From: Treponema_B putidum
Lineage (GTDB): Bacteria; Spirochaetota; Spirochaetia; Treponematales; Treponemataceae
Assembly: GCF_007830595.1 (NCBI RefSeq)
Contig: NZ_VLLD01000001.1
DNA: 64,000 bases
Direction: 5' to 3' (one strand)
The position numbers and the translations under genes were made by a program. Below are positions 51,586-60,968 of the stretch, piece after piece. The notes below the pieces were generated by a model. That model worked only from the letters and a program-made list of their open reading frames with translations. It had not been told where the DNA came from and ran no database searches. The first letter of the stretch is position 1. Every line of letters begins with the position of its first letter.

Positions 51586-54273
51586 ATGTTAATTATTTTA
51601 TATACACTTTTTATATACCCGCTTGAATCGATTATTGAATTGATTTTTTTGGTTGCGTTTAAGATTTTTAATGAGAATGTAGGCGGTGCAATAGTTATAG
51701 TAAGTTTATTTGTAAATATTGTTACTTTACCCATTTATGCTGCTGCAGAGCAATGGCAAAATAAGGAGAGATTATTACAAAAGAGATTAAAAAATAAGAT
51801 TAAAGATATAAAAGCGGTATTTAAGGGAGATGAAAGGTATATGATTCTTTCTGCGTATTATCGCCAAAATAATTATCATCCCCTGTATTCTTTAAGAGGT
51901 ATGTTGGGGCTCCTTTTTCAAATTCCTTTTTTTATTGCAGCATACCATTTTTTATCGGAACTAGCATTATTACAAGGCTCTGGGTTCTTTTTTTTAAATA
52001 ATTTAGGCAAGCCTGATGCTTTGCTTAATATATTATCATATAAGATAAATTTTTTGCCGTTTTTAATGACTTTGGTCAATCTTTTATCGGTTATGATATA
52101 TACGAAGAATTTTTCAATAAAAGAAAAAATACAGCTATATATAATGGCTATAGTTTTCCTTTTTTTACTTTATAATTCTCCTTCGGGCTTGGTTTTTTAT
52201 TGGACTCTTAATAATATTTTTTCATTATTTAAAAATATTTTTGCAAAATGTAATTATAATAAAAAAATCTGGTACTGTTTAGGGCTTATTTTTATTGTGG
52301 CGGGAGGAGCTTTTTTTATAATTACGGCTCAGAAGCCTATTGCTATTATTCTTATGATTGGGATTATGGTAATATATATTTTAATTCCGTTTTTTATTAG
52401 ACTTCTAAAATACTTTATCAATTCAATAACATTTTTTCAGAATATAAAAAACGTTAATTCTCTTTTTTATTTTTCTATAATTTCAATCACTGTTCTTTTA
52501 AGTATTGTAATTCCTTCCTCTTTGGTCTCTTCTTCCGTTCAAGAATTTTCCTATACAATTCAGTATCAAAGCCCTTTTTATTTGCTTTGGATTACTTTAT
52601 TGCAAGGTTTCGGCTTTCTTTTTATTTGGCCTGCGATATTATATCGTTTGGCAAGCGAGAGAATTAAGCCGTTCTTTTCATTTATAGCTTTTATTATTTT
52701 GATCTGCTCTGTAATTAATGTTTTTGTATTCCAAGGGAATTACGGTTCGCTTACAGGCTTTCTTTCATTTTCAACAGATGAAGTTCTGATTCATTCAATA
52801 AACGAGAATGTGATTAACTTACTTTCTCTTTTTTTAGGTATAGTACTCATAGTAGTTACTCTTAAGTATAAGTTTTCTCAGAAATCTATTTTTATATCAA
52901 AGATTTTACTTGTTTCTTTTTTGATCCTTTCTTGTATTAATATGGTTAAAATATATTCAGGATATAAAAACGTTACAAGACTTATCAAAATAGATAAAAA
53001 GAATAAATCTATAGGACACATTGAGAAAGTTTATAGCTTTACTAAGACAGGTAAAAATGTATTAATTTTTATGCTTGATAGGATGCCTGGGATTTTTATT
53101 CCATCTATTTTTGATGATTTTCCTAAAATTGCAGAGAATTTTACGGGATTTACACTATATCCTAATACAATTTCTTTTGGAGGTCATACCTATATTGGAG
53201 CTCCGGCTTTATATGGCGGGTATGAATACACGCCTGCCGCGTTTAAAAAAAATACGGATTCAAATCGTGATATGTATAATGAATCTCTTTGCGTTATGCC
53301 GCGTCTTTTTTCGGAATCAGGTTGGAATGCGGTTATTACCGACGCTTCACTTGCCAATCATAGTTGGATACCGGATAATTCCATATTCGAGCCTTATCAT
53401 GGGATTAAAGCTTTGAACATGGAAGGAAAATATGTAGGGGAGTGGATTCAAAAGCATAAAATAGGTGTGCAAAATAGTGTTCTTCCGTTTTCTGAAACCT
53501 TGAGGAACACAATCAGATTTTCTTTTTTAAAAGCATCTCCATATTTTTTGCGTAAAAGACTTTATAATAAAGGCAGGTATTTACAAAGTAAAGCCTCGGC
53601 ATACGGTTTATTTGATTTTGTTGCAAAAATTGCTCCGCTTGAATTTATTGAGCGGGATATAAGTACAGGATATGATAAAGATTGTTTTAACTTAATTGTT
53701 AATAATATTTCTCATACGCCGATATCTGCTTCGCAGGCTCGTCTGTTTTGTTCGGATGAGTTTATAAAAAAGTGTGAAGACAGATCAAAAAATGAAATTA
53801 CGTTAAATCATTATATATCGGATGCTTATCTTTTTTCGGCTCTTGGTGACATGATGAGAATTTTAAAAGAAAGCGGAGTGTATGATAATACAAGAATTAT
53901 TTTTGTAGCCGATCATGCCTATGGAAATTTTATTTTAAATAATTCTATGTTTAATACTGATTTTAAGGATAAAACACTTCAGCAGACATATTATATGCCT
54001 ATTTTGATGATGAAAGATTTTAATGCTTCCGGTAAATTGAAACTTAACATGGATTTTATGACCAATGCCGATGTTCCCATAATGGCAACAGACGGTTTTG
54101 ATAATGTTACCCCCCCCCTTACAAAAAATCCCTTTACCGGAAAAATATTTAAAGAAACCAAAGAAAAAGAAGAATTTATTATTGGTAATATCTTAGAAGA
54201 TGATATTTTAAATATTCATCTTAAAGAAAAGGATATTTTTGTAGAATCGAATTGGGCAAAAGTAAAAAAATAA
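51586..54273 (+). CDS. YidC/Oxa1-like domain fused to alkaline-phosphatase-superfamily (sulfatase/LtaS-like) domain, paralogue 1, with C9 tract
   Basis: An 895-residue membrane protein. Residues ~1-225 are YidC/Oxa1-like: VSLFVNIVTLPIYAAAEQW, FKGDERYMILSAYYRQNNY, FQIPFFIAAYHFL and LLYNSPSGLVFYWTLNN. Several further helices follow (~225-460). The extracytoplasmic domain (~480-895) has metal/catalytic candidates FMLDR (Asp), FGGHTYIGAP (Thr nucleophile candidate), NNISHTP (His) and FVADHAYGN (Asp-His). It probably transfers or hydrolyses a phosphoryl or sulfuryl group on a polymer outside the inner membrane. Nine Cs at 54110-54118 encode DNVTPPL in a non-conserved loop near the end; currently ON. 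Confidence 0.84.
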   Translation: MLIILYTLFIYPLESIIELIFLVAFKIFNENVGGAIVIVSLFVNIVTLPIYAAAEQWQNKERLLQKRLKNKIKDIKAVFKGDERYMILSAYYRQNNYHPLYSLRGMLGLLFQIPFFIAAYHFLSELALLQGSGFFFLNNLGKPDALLNILSYKINFLPFLMTLVNLLSVMIYTKNFSIKEKIQLYIMAIVFLFLLYNSPSGLVFYWTLNNIFSLFKNIFAKCNYNKKIWYCLGLIFIVAGGAFFIITAQKPIAIILMIGIMVIYILIPFFIRLLKYFINSITFFQNIKNVNSLFYFSIISITVLLSIVIPSSLVSSSVQEFSYTIQYQSPFYLLWITLLQGFGFLFIWPAILYRLASERIKPFFSFIAFIILICSVINVFVFQGNYGSLTGFLSFSTDEVLIHSINENVINLLSLFLGIVLIVVTLKYKFSQKSIFISKILLVSFLILSCINMVKIYSGYKNVTRLIKIDKKNKSIGHIEKVYSFTKTGKNVLIFMLDRMPGIFIPSIFDDFPKIAENFTGFTLYPNTISFGGHTYIGAPALYGGYEYTPAAFKKNTDSNRDMYNESLCVMPRLFSESGWNAVITDASLANHSWIPDNSIFEPYHGIKALNMEGKYVGEWIQKHKIGVQNSVLPFSETLRNTIRFSFLKASPYFLRKRLYNKGRYLQSKASAYGLFDFVAKIAPLEFIERDISTGYDKDCFNLIVNNISHTPISASQARLFCSDEFIKKCEDRSKNEITLNHYISDAYLFSALGDMMRILKESGVYDNTRIIFVADHAYGNFILNNSMFNTDFKDKTLQQTYYMPILMMKDFNASGKLKLNMDFMTNADVPIMATDGFDNVTPPLTKNPFTGKIFKETKEKEEFIIGNILEDDILNIHLKEKDIFVESNWAKVKK
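54110..54118 (+). repeat. C9 homopolymer near the 3' end of YidC-sulfatase paralogue 1
   Basis: GTT ACC CCC CCC CTT. The paralogues at 54304 and 58244 have no run at the aligned position (LPSELQKNPFTG, LDEKLQINPFTG). A slip would replace the last ~50 residues. Confidence 0.78.
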
Positions 54274-54303
54274 CTTTTTTTGAATTTTAATTAGCAGGTT
54301 GTT

Positions 54304-57018
54304 ATGTTAAATTTTTTATATATGATTTTTATATACCCTGTATATATGTTTGTTGAGTTTGTGTTTTTTCTTGCAAACAATATTACAGATGATTATATAG
54401 GGGGCTCTATTATTCTTTTAAGCATTATTGTAAATATTATTTGTTTACCAATATATAATGTTGCAGAGACTTGGCAAAAAAAAGAACGGGATATTCAAAA
54501 AAAACTAAAACCTAAAGTTAAAGATATAAGGGTAGTTTTTTCGGGCGACGAAAGGTACATGATTTTGTCGACATATTATCGGCAAAATAACTACCATCCC
54601 CTTTATGCTTTAAGAGGAATGTTTCCTTTACTTATTCAGATTCCGTTTTTCTTTGCTGCATATAAACTTCTTTCTAATCTAACGTTATTAAATAATGCTT
54701 CTTTTTGGTTTTTAAAAGACTTAGGAAAACCTGATAAATTGCTTAATATTGGAGGAATATATATAAATTTTCTTCCGATACTTATGACTATAATAAACGT
54801 ATCCGCTTCTGCCGTTTATTCTAAGGGATTAAGCTTAAAAGAAAAAATACAGCTTTACCTTACAGCCGCTGTTTTTCTTGTTTTACTTTATAATTCTCCA
54901 TCAGGTTTGGTTATGTATTGGACATTAAATAATTTATTTTCGTTATTAAAAAATATTTTTTATCGGGTAAGGTTAGATAAGCGAGTTTGGTATGCTGTAA
55001 CCGTATTATGTTTTATATATTTTAGTATCTTTGTAAAAATCGATGATTCAAAATTGAGAATTAAGGTTATTGTTTATAGCCTTACCTCTATTGTTATACT
55101 TGTGCCTGTTATATGGCACTTTATTTCTAAATTTTTATTTAAAAATATTTGGAATATATTTTCAGATGATAGGAATAAGTTTTTTCTTTTTTTACAAGGT
55201 TCGCTAGCGTTTTTTATTTTTCTGGGCCTTGTGATTCCTTCATCTACTATTGCCAGTTCTCCATTGGAATTTGTAAACTTTGAAAATATTGCCAATCCGT
55301 TTCTTGTTCTTTTTTATTCGGGAGTTCAATCACTGGGATGTTTATTTTGGCTTGTATGCTTATATAAACTTTTTCAAAAAAAAACACAGACAGCTTTTAC
55401 TCTTGCTTCGATAATTTTACTTGTAATTTCGGTTTTGAATGCCTTTGTTTTTAGAGATGGTTACGGAAGCATAAATAATCTTCTTGTATTTTCGGACGCG
55501 GGTAAACTTAGACACTCTTTAAGCGAAATACTGATCAACCTTTCAATAATTACAGTTGCAGGAATATTGGTTTTTATAGTTCTTTATTTTGATTCTTTGC
55601 GAAAATATGTTAGTGCAGCTTTAAAAATTATTATAGTTTCGTTTTTTGTTATTACGGTAATTTCTTCTATAACAATTTATAGAGAAGTTAAGACTATGAA
55701 TCTTGCTACAAAATCGGTTTCCACTCCCGATAAAGCATATAGAGTAAGTAAAACCGGGAAAAATATTTTTATTTTTATGCTGGATCGCTCAATGAATTTT
55801 TTTATAGATCCTATATTTGAAACTTCAGAAATTGTAAAAAAAGAATATACGGGTTTTACTCTTTTTGAAAATGCCATAGCCTTCGGTTCAACTACTAATT
55901 TTAGTACTCCTTCTTTATTTGGAGGATATGAGTATACTCCTGAAAACATTGATAAAAGATCGGACGAACTATTGGTAGATAAGCATAATGAAGCTTTAAG
56001 TGTTCTTCCACGGCTTTTTAGTGAAAATAATTGGAGTGTAAGTTTCACCGATCCTTCTTGGCTTAATTATTCTTGGATTCCGGATTTATCTGTTTTTTCA
56101 AAATATAATATTATTGCAAAAAATATAGATGGTAACGGCTTATATACACAAGATTTTCTTAAAACCGACACGAAAGTAATACTTAAAAAAGACGGAATAA
56201 GCGGTATTCGCAGAAATATGTTATATTTTTCTTTTTTTAGAATTTTACCTCTTGAAGCTCGTAGAATTTTTTATGCAAATGGTATGTATGCTAGTGTAGG
56301 ACTTCCAATTTATTCGGCTCCTTTTTTTAATGCATATTCAGCTCTGGAGAATATTGAAAAAGAAGTCGAATTTGTTGAAAATCAGAACTGCATAAATATT
56401 ATTGTAAATAATTTAACGCATGAGCCCTCTGAGCCGAGTACTATTAAACTTGCCGGAAAAGATTTCCTTATTCCTATGGCAGACAACTACTGTTTAAACG
56501 GATATACATCAGAACATTTTTATGTTAATTATTTAGCTCATGAATCATGTGCTAAGTTCTTTAGATTTTTAAAAAATAATGATTGCTGGGATAATTCCCG
56601 AATAATAATTGCGGGAGATCATGGAAATGCTCCTATGAGAACCAAGTATACAACATATATAAGTAAATTTGCTAATCATGGTTTTATGCCTGATGTATTA
56701 ATGCCGTTAATAATGATGAAGGATTTTAATTCTGAAGGAAATTTAAAAAAAGACAATACTTTTATGACTTTGGCTGATATTCCTCTTTTAACTACAAAGG
56801 ACTTGCCTTCTGAATTACAAAAAAATCCTTTTACAGGTAAAACATTTATTGAAACGCAAGATAAAAAAGTTGTAAAAGCTGTGATGTCAGGAAACTGGCA
56901 TGCTCATCATCAGCTTAAGGCTACTCAGTTTGATGTAGACAAGGATGGTTGGATTTATATAAAAGATAATGTCTATGATCCTGCTAATTGGAGTAGAACA
57001 AATTTTAATGAGGAATAA
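54304..57018 (+). CDS. YidC/Oxa1-like domain fused to alkaline-phosphatase-superfamily domain, paralogue 2
   Basis: A 904-residue paralogue of the preceding gene. The YidC-like part has IIVNIICLPIYNVAETW, LLIQIPFFFAAYKLL and NSPSGLVMYWTLNNLFSLL. After further helices, the sulfatase-like part has FIFMLDRSMNFF (Asp near 493), FGSTTNFSTPSLFGG (Thr about 37 residues later), NNLTHEP (about 704) and IIAGDHGNAP (about 771). These supply the expected metal and nucleophile residues. It is closer to paralogue 3 than to paralogue 1. It lies 30 bp after paralogue 1 and 14 bp before the first TagF-like gene. Confidence 0.86.
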   Translation: MLNFLYMIFIYPVYMFVEFVFFLANNITDDYIGGSIILLSIIVNIICLPIYNVAETWQKKERDIQKKLKPKVKDIRVVFSGDERYMILSTYYRQNNYHPLYALRGMFPLLIQIPFFFAAYKLLSNLTLLNNASFWFLKDLGKPDKLLNIGGIYINFLPILMTIINVSASAVYSKGLSLKEKIQLYLTAAVFLVLLYNSPSGLVMYWTLNNLFSLLKNIFYRVRLDKRVWYAVTVLCFIYFSIFVKIDDSKLRIKVIVYSLTSIVILVPVIWHFISKFLFKNIWNIFSDDRNKFFLFLQGSLAFFIFLGLVIPSSTIASSPLEFVNFENIANPFLVLFYSGVQSLGCLFWLVCLYKLFQKKTQTAFTLASIILLVISVLNAFVFRDGYGSINNLLVFSDAGKLRHSLSEILINLSIITVAGILVFIVLYFDSLRKYVSAALKIIIVSFFVITVISSITIYREVKTMNLATKSVSTPDKAYRVSKTGKNIFIFMLDRSMNFFIDPIFETSEIVKKEYTGFTLFENAIAFGSTTNFSTPSLFGGYEYTPENIDKRSDELLVDKHNEALSVLPRLFSENNWSVSFTDPSWLNYSWIPDLSVFSKYNIIAKNIDGNGLYTQDFLKTDTKVILKKDGISGIRRNMLYFSFFRILPLEARRIFYANGMYASVGLPIYSAPFFNAYSALENIEKEVEFVENQNCINIIVNNLTHEPSEPSTIKLAGKDFLIPMADNYCLNGYTSEHFYVNYLAHESCAKFFRFLKNNDCWDNSRIIIAGDHGNAPMRTKYTTYISKFANHGFMPDVLMPLIMMKDFNSEGNLKKDNTFMTLADIPLLTTKDLPSELQKNPFTGKTFIETQDKKVVKAVMSGNWHAHHQLKATQFDVDKDGWIYIKDNVYDPANWSRTNFNEE

Positions 57019-57032
57019 GGAGAATTTATTTT

Positions 57033-58250
57033 ATGTTTCCATTGTTATATATTGATCCTGGCACGGGCAGTATTCTTTTTTCTATTGTAATAGGGCTAAT
57101 TACGACTCTATATTTTTTGACAAAAACGGCTATAATAAGATTAAAAGTTTTAATCTACAAGGATAAAACGAAAGTTAATGAAAGCAAAACCGATTTTGTT
57201 TTTTACTCTGAGGGCAAACAATACTGGAATGTATTTGCTCCTATATGTAATGAATTTGAAAAGAATAAGGTAAAAGTTCTTTTTTATACATCTTCCGAAG
57301 ACGATCCTGTGTTTTTACAAAATTATGAGTATATAAGTTCTGAATATATAGGAAAGGGAAATAAGGCCTTTGCTAGGCTTAATATGTTGGAGGCAGATAT
57401 CTGTTTGATGACTACGCCCGGCCTGGATGTATATCAATTAAAGAGGTCAAAAAAAGTAAAGCATTACAGTCATATTCTTCATGCCCTTGATGATGCTACA
57501 AGTTACAGACTTTTCGGTCTTGATTATTTTGATTCGGTTCTTTTATCAGGTGAATATCAAATGCAGGGAATAAGAGAGCTTGAAGATTTGCGCGGAATAA
57601 AGAGGAAAGAATTATGCGTGGTGGGCTGTCCTTATTTGGATGTGCTTAAGGAAAAAATAAAGGACTTACCTCAGAAAAATGAGGCTTTTACCGTTTTGCT
57701 AGCTCCTTCATGGGGTACAAATGGTATTCTTTCCAAATATGGAGAAAAACTCCTTACACCTCTTGTAGAAACAGGATGGAATATTATCGTTCGTCCCCAT
57801 CCTCAAAGTAAGATCGCCGAGTCCGATATGCTAAAAAAATTAGAAGAAAAGTACAAGGTAAATAGTAATCTTTCTTGGGATTATGAGCCTGAAAATATTA
57901 TTTCTCTTTCAAAGTCCGATATAATGGTTTCCGATTTTTCGAGTGTTATCTTTGACTATTGCTTTTTATTTGACAAGCCGTTCTTATACTGTAATAATGA
58001 ATTCGATCATCGCCCTTATGATTCAGGTGATCTAAAAGAGCTGCCATGGAAGTTTTCTATATTGAAAGAAATAGGAAGGGAGTTAAAATCTACAGATTTT
58101 ACTGATATAAGAAAAATTATTAAAGAAACTTGCGAAAGTTCTACCTTAAAAGAAAACAGATTAAAAGCTAAAGATACTGCATGGCAAAATAGAGGGCGCT
58201 CAGGAGAAAAGGTATATGAATTCTTAATGGAGACTAAAAAAACATGTTAG
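57033..58250 (+). CDS. CDP-glycerol glycerophosphotransferase-like (TagB/TagF family) protein, copy 1
   Basis: A 405-residue protein. The N-terminal membrane anchor carries LLYIDPGTGSILFSIV. The GT-B part has VFYSEGKQYWNVFAPI, MTTPGLDVYQLKRS, HILHALDD, LLAPSWGTNG, IIVRPHPQS and MVSDFSSVIFDYCFLFDKP; RPHP and SDFSSVxFD are signatures of poly(polyol-phosphate) polymerases that use CDP-activated alcohols. It should transfer a phospho-alcohol from a CDP or CMP donor on the cytoplasmic side. No CDP-glycerol synthase (tagD) is evident, but CMP-AEP from pntC is a possible donor. AAGGAG precedes it; it overlaps the next gene by 7 bp. Confidence 0.82.
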   Translation: MFPLLYIDPGTGSILFSIVIGLITTLYFLTKTAIIRLKVLIYKDKTKVNESKTDFVFYSEGKQYWNVFAPICNEFEKNKVKVLFYTSSEDDPVFLQNYEYISSEYIGKGNKAFARLNMLEADICLMTTPGLDVYQLKRSKKVKHYSHILHALDDATSYRLFGLDYFDSVLLSGEYQMQGIRELEDLRGIKRKELCVVGCPYLDVLKEKIKDLPQKNEAFTVLLAPSWGTNGILSKYGEKLLTPLVETGWNIIVRPHPQSKIAESDMLKKLEEKYKVNSNLSWDYEPENIISLSKSDIMVSDFSSVIFDYCFLFDKPFLYCNNEFDHRPYDSGDLKELPWKFSILKEIGRELKSTDFTDIRKIIKETCESSTLKENRLKAKDTAWQNRGRSGEKVYEFLMETKKTC

Positions 58251-60949
58251 ATTTTTTGTATACAATATTTATTTATCCTGTATATATGTTTGTTGAGTTT
58301 GTATTATTTATAGCAAATAATATAACTCAAGATCATATAGGTTTATCAATAATTATTTTGAGCCTAGGTATAAATTTAATAACCTTGCCCATCTATAATG
58401 TAGCAGAGAAGTGGCAAGAGATGGAACGTATTATTCAAAAAAGAATGAAGCCTAAAGTAAAGGATATTAAGACTGTATTTAAAGGCGATGAGCGGTACAT
58501 GATATTGTCTGTTTATTACAGGCAAAATAATTATCATCCCTTATATGCATTAAGGAGTATTTTTGCCTTATTTATACAGATACCTTTTTTTATAGCAGCA
58601 TATCAGCTTTTATCAGAGTTGCCTGCGTTAAAAGAAACTTCTTTTTTATTTTTAAAAGATCTAGGCTCTCCGGATAAATTGGTTACCATCGGTTCTATTT
58701 CATTGAATCTTTTACCTGTAATAATGACTGTAATAAATATTGCTGCTTCTGCTGTGTATACAAAAGGCTTAGAGTTAAAGGACAAACTTACCCTATACCT
58801 GACAGCTTTTTTATTTTTGATATTATTGTATAACTCACCATCTGGACTGGTTTTATATTGGACGCTTAATAATATTTTTTCATTATTTAAAAATATTTTT
58901 TATAAGATAAAGTTAAGTAAAAAAACTTGGTTTATTATTGCTAGTATAGTTGCAGTGACTTTAACGATAGTAATTGCTTCAACTGCCGGCAAGAAGAAAC
59001 CTATTTTTATGTCCGTTGGTTTTACAGTTCTCCTTTTGATAACTCCTTTTATAAAGAAATTGTTTTTATATTTTGAAAGTAAACAAAAGAAGTCTATTTT
59101 TGATAGTGATAATAAAAGATTTTATATTTTTTTATCTGCTGTTTCTGCCTTTCTTATTTTTGTTGGACTTGTTATTCCCTCTACAACGATTGCCAGTTCT
59201 CCTCAAGAATTTGCTAATTTTGATAATTTTACAAATCCATTAGGAATTCTTTATTATACATTTATACAAACTTTTGGTATATTTGTTTGGCTCTTATGTT
59301 TATATAAACTATTTTCAAAACAGATTCAAAAATATTTTTCGTATATCGCTGTTTTTGTTTTAATGGGATCTTTAATAAATGCCTTTATTTTTACCGGAAA
59401 CTATGGAGATATAAATAAATTTCTTGTTTTTGAAAATAGTGTACTTTTACATCATGGAGCAAAATATTTTATATTGAATATTTTTACCTTAAGTTTATGT
59501 ATACTCATAATTTTAAGTTTTTTATACTCAAAATTTGTAAAATTTTTACCTTCTATTTTGACAATCATTGTTATTAGTTTTTTAACTGTATCCGGATTTT
59601 CCGGTATAAATATTTATAAAGAATATCAGCGATTGCAAAAGACGGATTTAAGGACGGTTATAAATGATAAAGCATATAAAGTAAGCAAAACAGGAAAAAA
59701 TATTTTTATTTTTATGTTGGATCGCTCAATGAATTTTTTTATTGATCCTGTTTTTGAAAATAATTCTCTCGTAAAGAAAGAATATACAGGATTTACTTTG
59801 TTCAAAAACGCTCTTGCTTTTGGAGGTAATACAAATTTAAGTACACCATCTCTATTTGGGGGGTATGAATACACTCCTGATAATATGAATAAAAGAGATG
59901 GTGAGTTATTGGTCAAAAAGCATAATGAAGCTTTAAGTGTACTCCCTAAGCTTTTTAGTGAAAACGGTTGGAATGTAAGTTTTACGGATCCTTCTTGGCT
60001 TAATTATTCTTGGATTCCGGATTTATCTGTTTTTGACAAATATGATATGACGGCAAAAAATATTGATTATTATGGAATATATAGCCAGCTTTTTTTAAAA
60101 AATTTAAAAATTTTTGAGGATAAAAAAGGTTTATATGGAGTAAAGCGAAATATGCTTTATTTTTCTTTTTTTCGAATTTTACCCTCGGAAATAAGACGAG
60201 TTTTTTATTCCAGCGGTAACTATGCAAATGTTATGTTGCCGCAGTATATTCAAATGGCTTTTATTGATTCTTATTCTGCACTTATAAATTTAACAAAAGA
60301 AGTAGAATTTGTTGAAGATAAAAACTGTATAAATATAATTGTAAATAATATAACACATGAACCGCCTAAGCAATCTGATATTAAAATACTACAAAAAGAA
60401 TTTTTAATCCCTCTTGCAGATAAGTATTGCCTAAATGAATATACGGCCGAACATTTTTATGCAAATTATTTAGCTCATGAAGAATGTGCAAAGTTTTTCA
60501 GGTTTTTAAAAGAAAATAATTGCTATAATAACAGCCGTATAATAATTGCGGGAGATCACGGAAGGTACTCTATGAAAACAAGGGATATGAGTTTTTTAAA
60601 AGATTTTGCCGGTACGGGGTTTAGACCTGAAGAACTGATTCCGCTTATGATGATGAAGGATTTTAACTCTGATGGCAATCTTAAAATAGATAATACTTTT
60701 ATGACTTTGGCTGATATTCCGTTTTTAACGGTTAAAGATTTGGATGAAAAATTACAAATAAATCCTTTTACTGGAATACTTTTTAAGGATAGCCAACTTA
60801 AAAGCCCTGCAAAGATTATGATAGGCGGCGGGTGGCAGGCCGATAAAGAGCTTGAAATGACAAAGTTTAAAGCCGATGAAAATGATTGGGCCTTCGTTAA
60901 AGATGATGTATATAAACCTGAAAATTGGAGTCATAAAGAATTTAAATAA
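58244..60949 (+). CDS. YidC/Oxa1-like domain fused to alkaline-phosphatase-superfamily domain, paralogue 3
   Basis: A 901-residue paralogue strongly resembling paralogue 2. YidC-like motifs: LGINLITLPIYNVAEKW, LFIQIPFFIAAYQLL and NSPSGLVLYWTLNNIFSLF. Sulfatase-like motifs: FIFMLDRSMNFF, FGGNTNLSTPSLFGGYEYTP, NNITHEP and IIAGDHGRY. Runs of identical residues shared with paralogue 2 point to recent duplication or gene conversion. Translation is coupled to the TagF-like gene by a 7-bp overlap. Confidence 0.86.
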   Translation: MLDFLYTIFIYPVYMFVEFVLFIANNITQDHIGLSIIILSLGINLITLPIYNVAEKWQEMERIIQKRMKPKVKDIKTVFKGDERYMILSVYYRQNNYHPLYALRSIFALFIQIPFFIAAYQLLSELPALKETSFLFLKDLGSPDKLVTIGSISLNLLPVIMTVINIAASAVYTKGLELKDKLTLYLTAFLFLILLYNSPSGLVLYWTLNNIFSLFKNIFYKIKLSKKTWFIIASIVAVTLTIVIASTAGKKKPIFMSVGFTVLLLITPFIKKLFLYFESKQKKSIFDSDNKRFYIFLSAVSAFLIFVGLVIPSTTIASSPQEFANFDNFTNPLGILYYTFIQTFGIFVWLLCLYKLFSKQIQKYFSYIAVFVLMGSLINAFIFTGNYGDINKFLVFENSVLLHHGAKYFILNIFTLSLCILIILSFLYSKFVKFLPSILTIIVISFLTVSGFSGINIYKEYQRLQKTDLRTVINDKAYKVSKTGKNIFIFMLDRSMNFFIDPVFENNSLVKKEYTGFTLFKNALAFGGNTNLSTPSLFGGYEYTPDNMNKRDGELLVKKHNEALSVLPKLFSENGWNVSFTDPSWLNYSWIPDLSVFDKYDMTAKNIDYYGIYSQLFLKNLKIFEDKKGLYGVKRNMLYFSFFRILPSEIRRVFYSSGNYANVMLPQYIQMAFIDSYSALINLTKEVEFVEDKNCINIIVNNITHEPPKQSDIKILQKEFLIPLADKYCLNEYTAEHFYANYLAHEECAKFFRFLKENNCYNNSRIIIAGDHGRYSMKTRDMSFLKDFAGTGFRPEELIPLMMMKDFNSDGNLKIDNTFMTLADIPFLTVKDLDEKLQINPFTGILFKDSQLKSPAKIMIGGGWQADKELEMTKFKADENDWAFVKDDVYKPENWSHKEFK

Positions 60950-60968
60950 ATTATTTAAGAGGTTAATT

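Noticed and set aside
53075..53416. 113-residue frame inside YidC-sulfatase paralogue 1
   Set aside because: A shadow of the real gene, whose frame carries the conserved catalytic motifs.
59858..59863. G6 run in YidC-sulfatase paralogue 3
   Set aside because: Too short, and it encodes the conserved FGGYEYTP motif shared by paralogues without the run.
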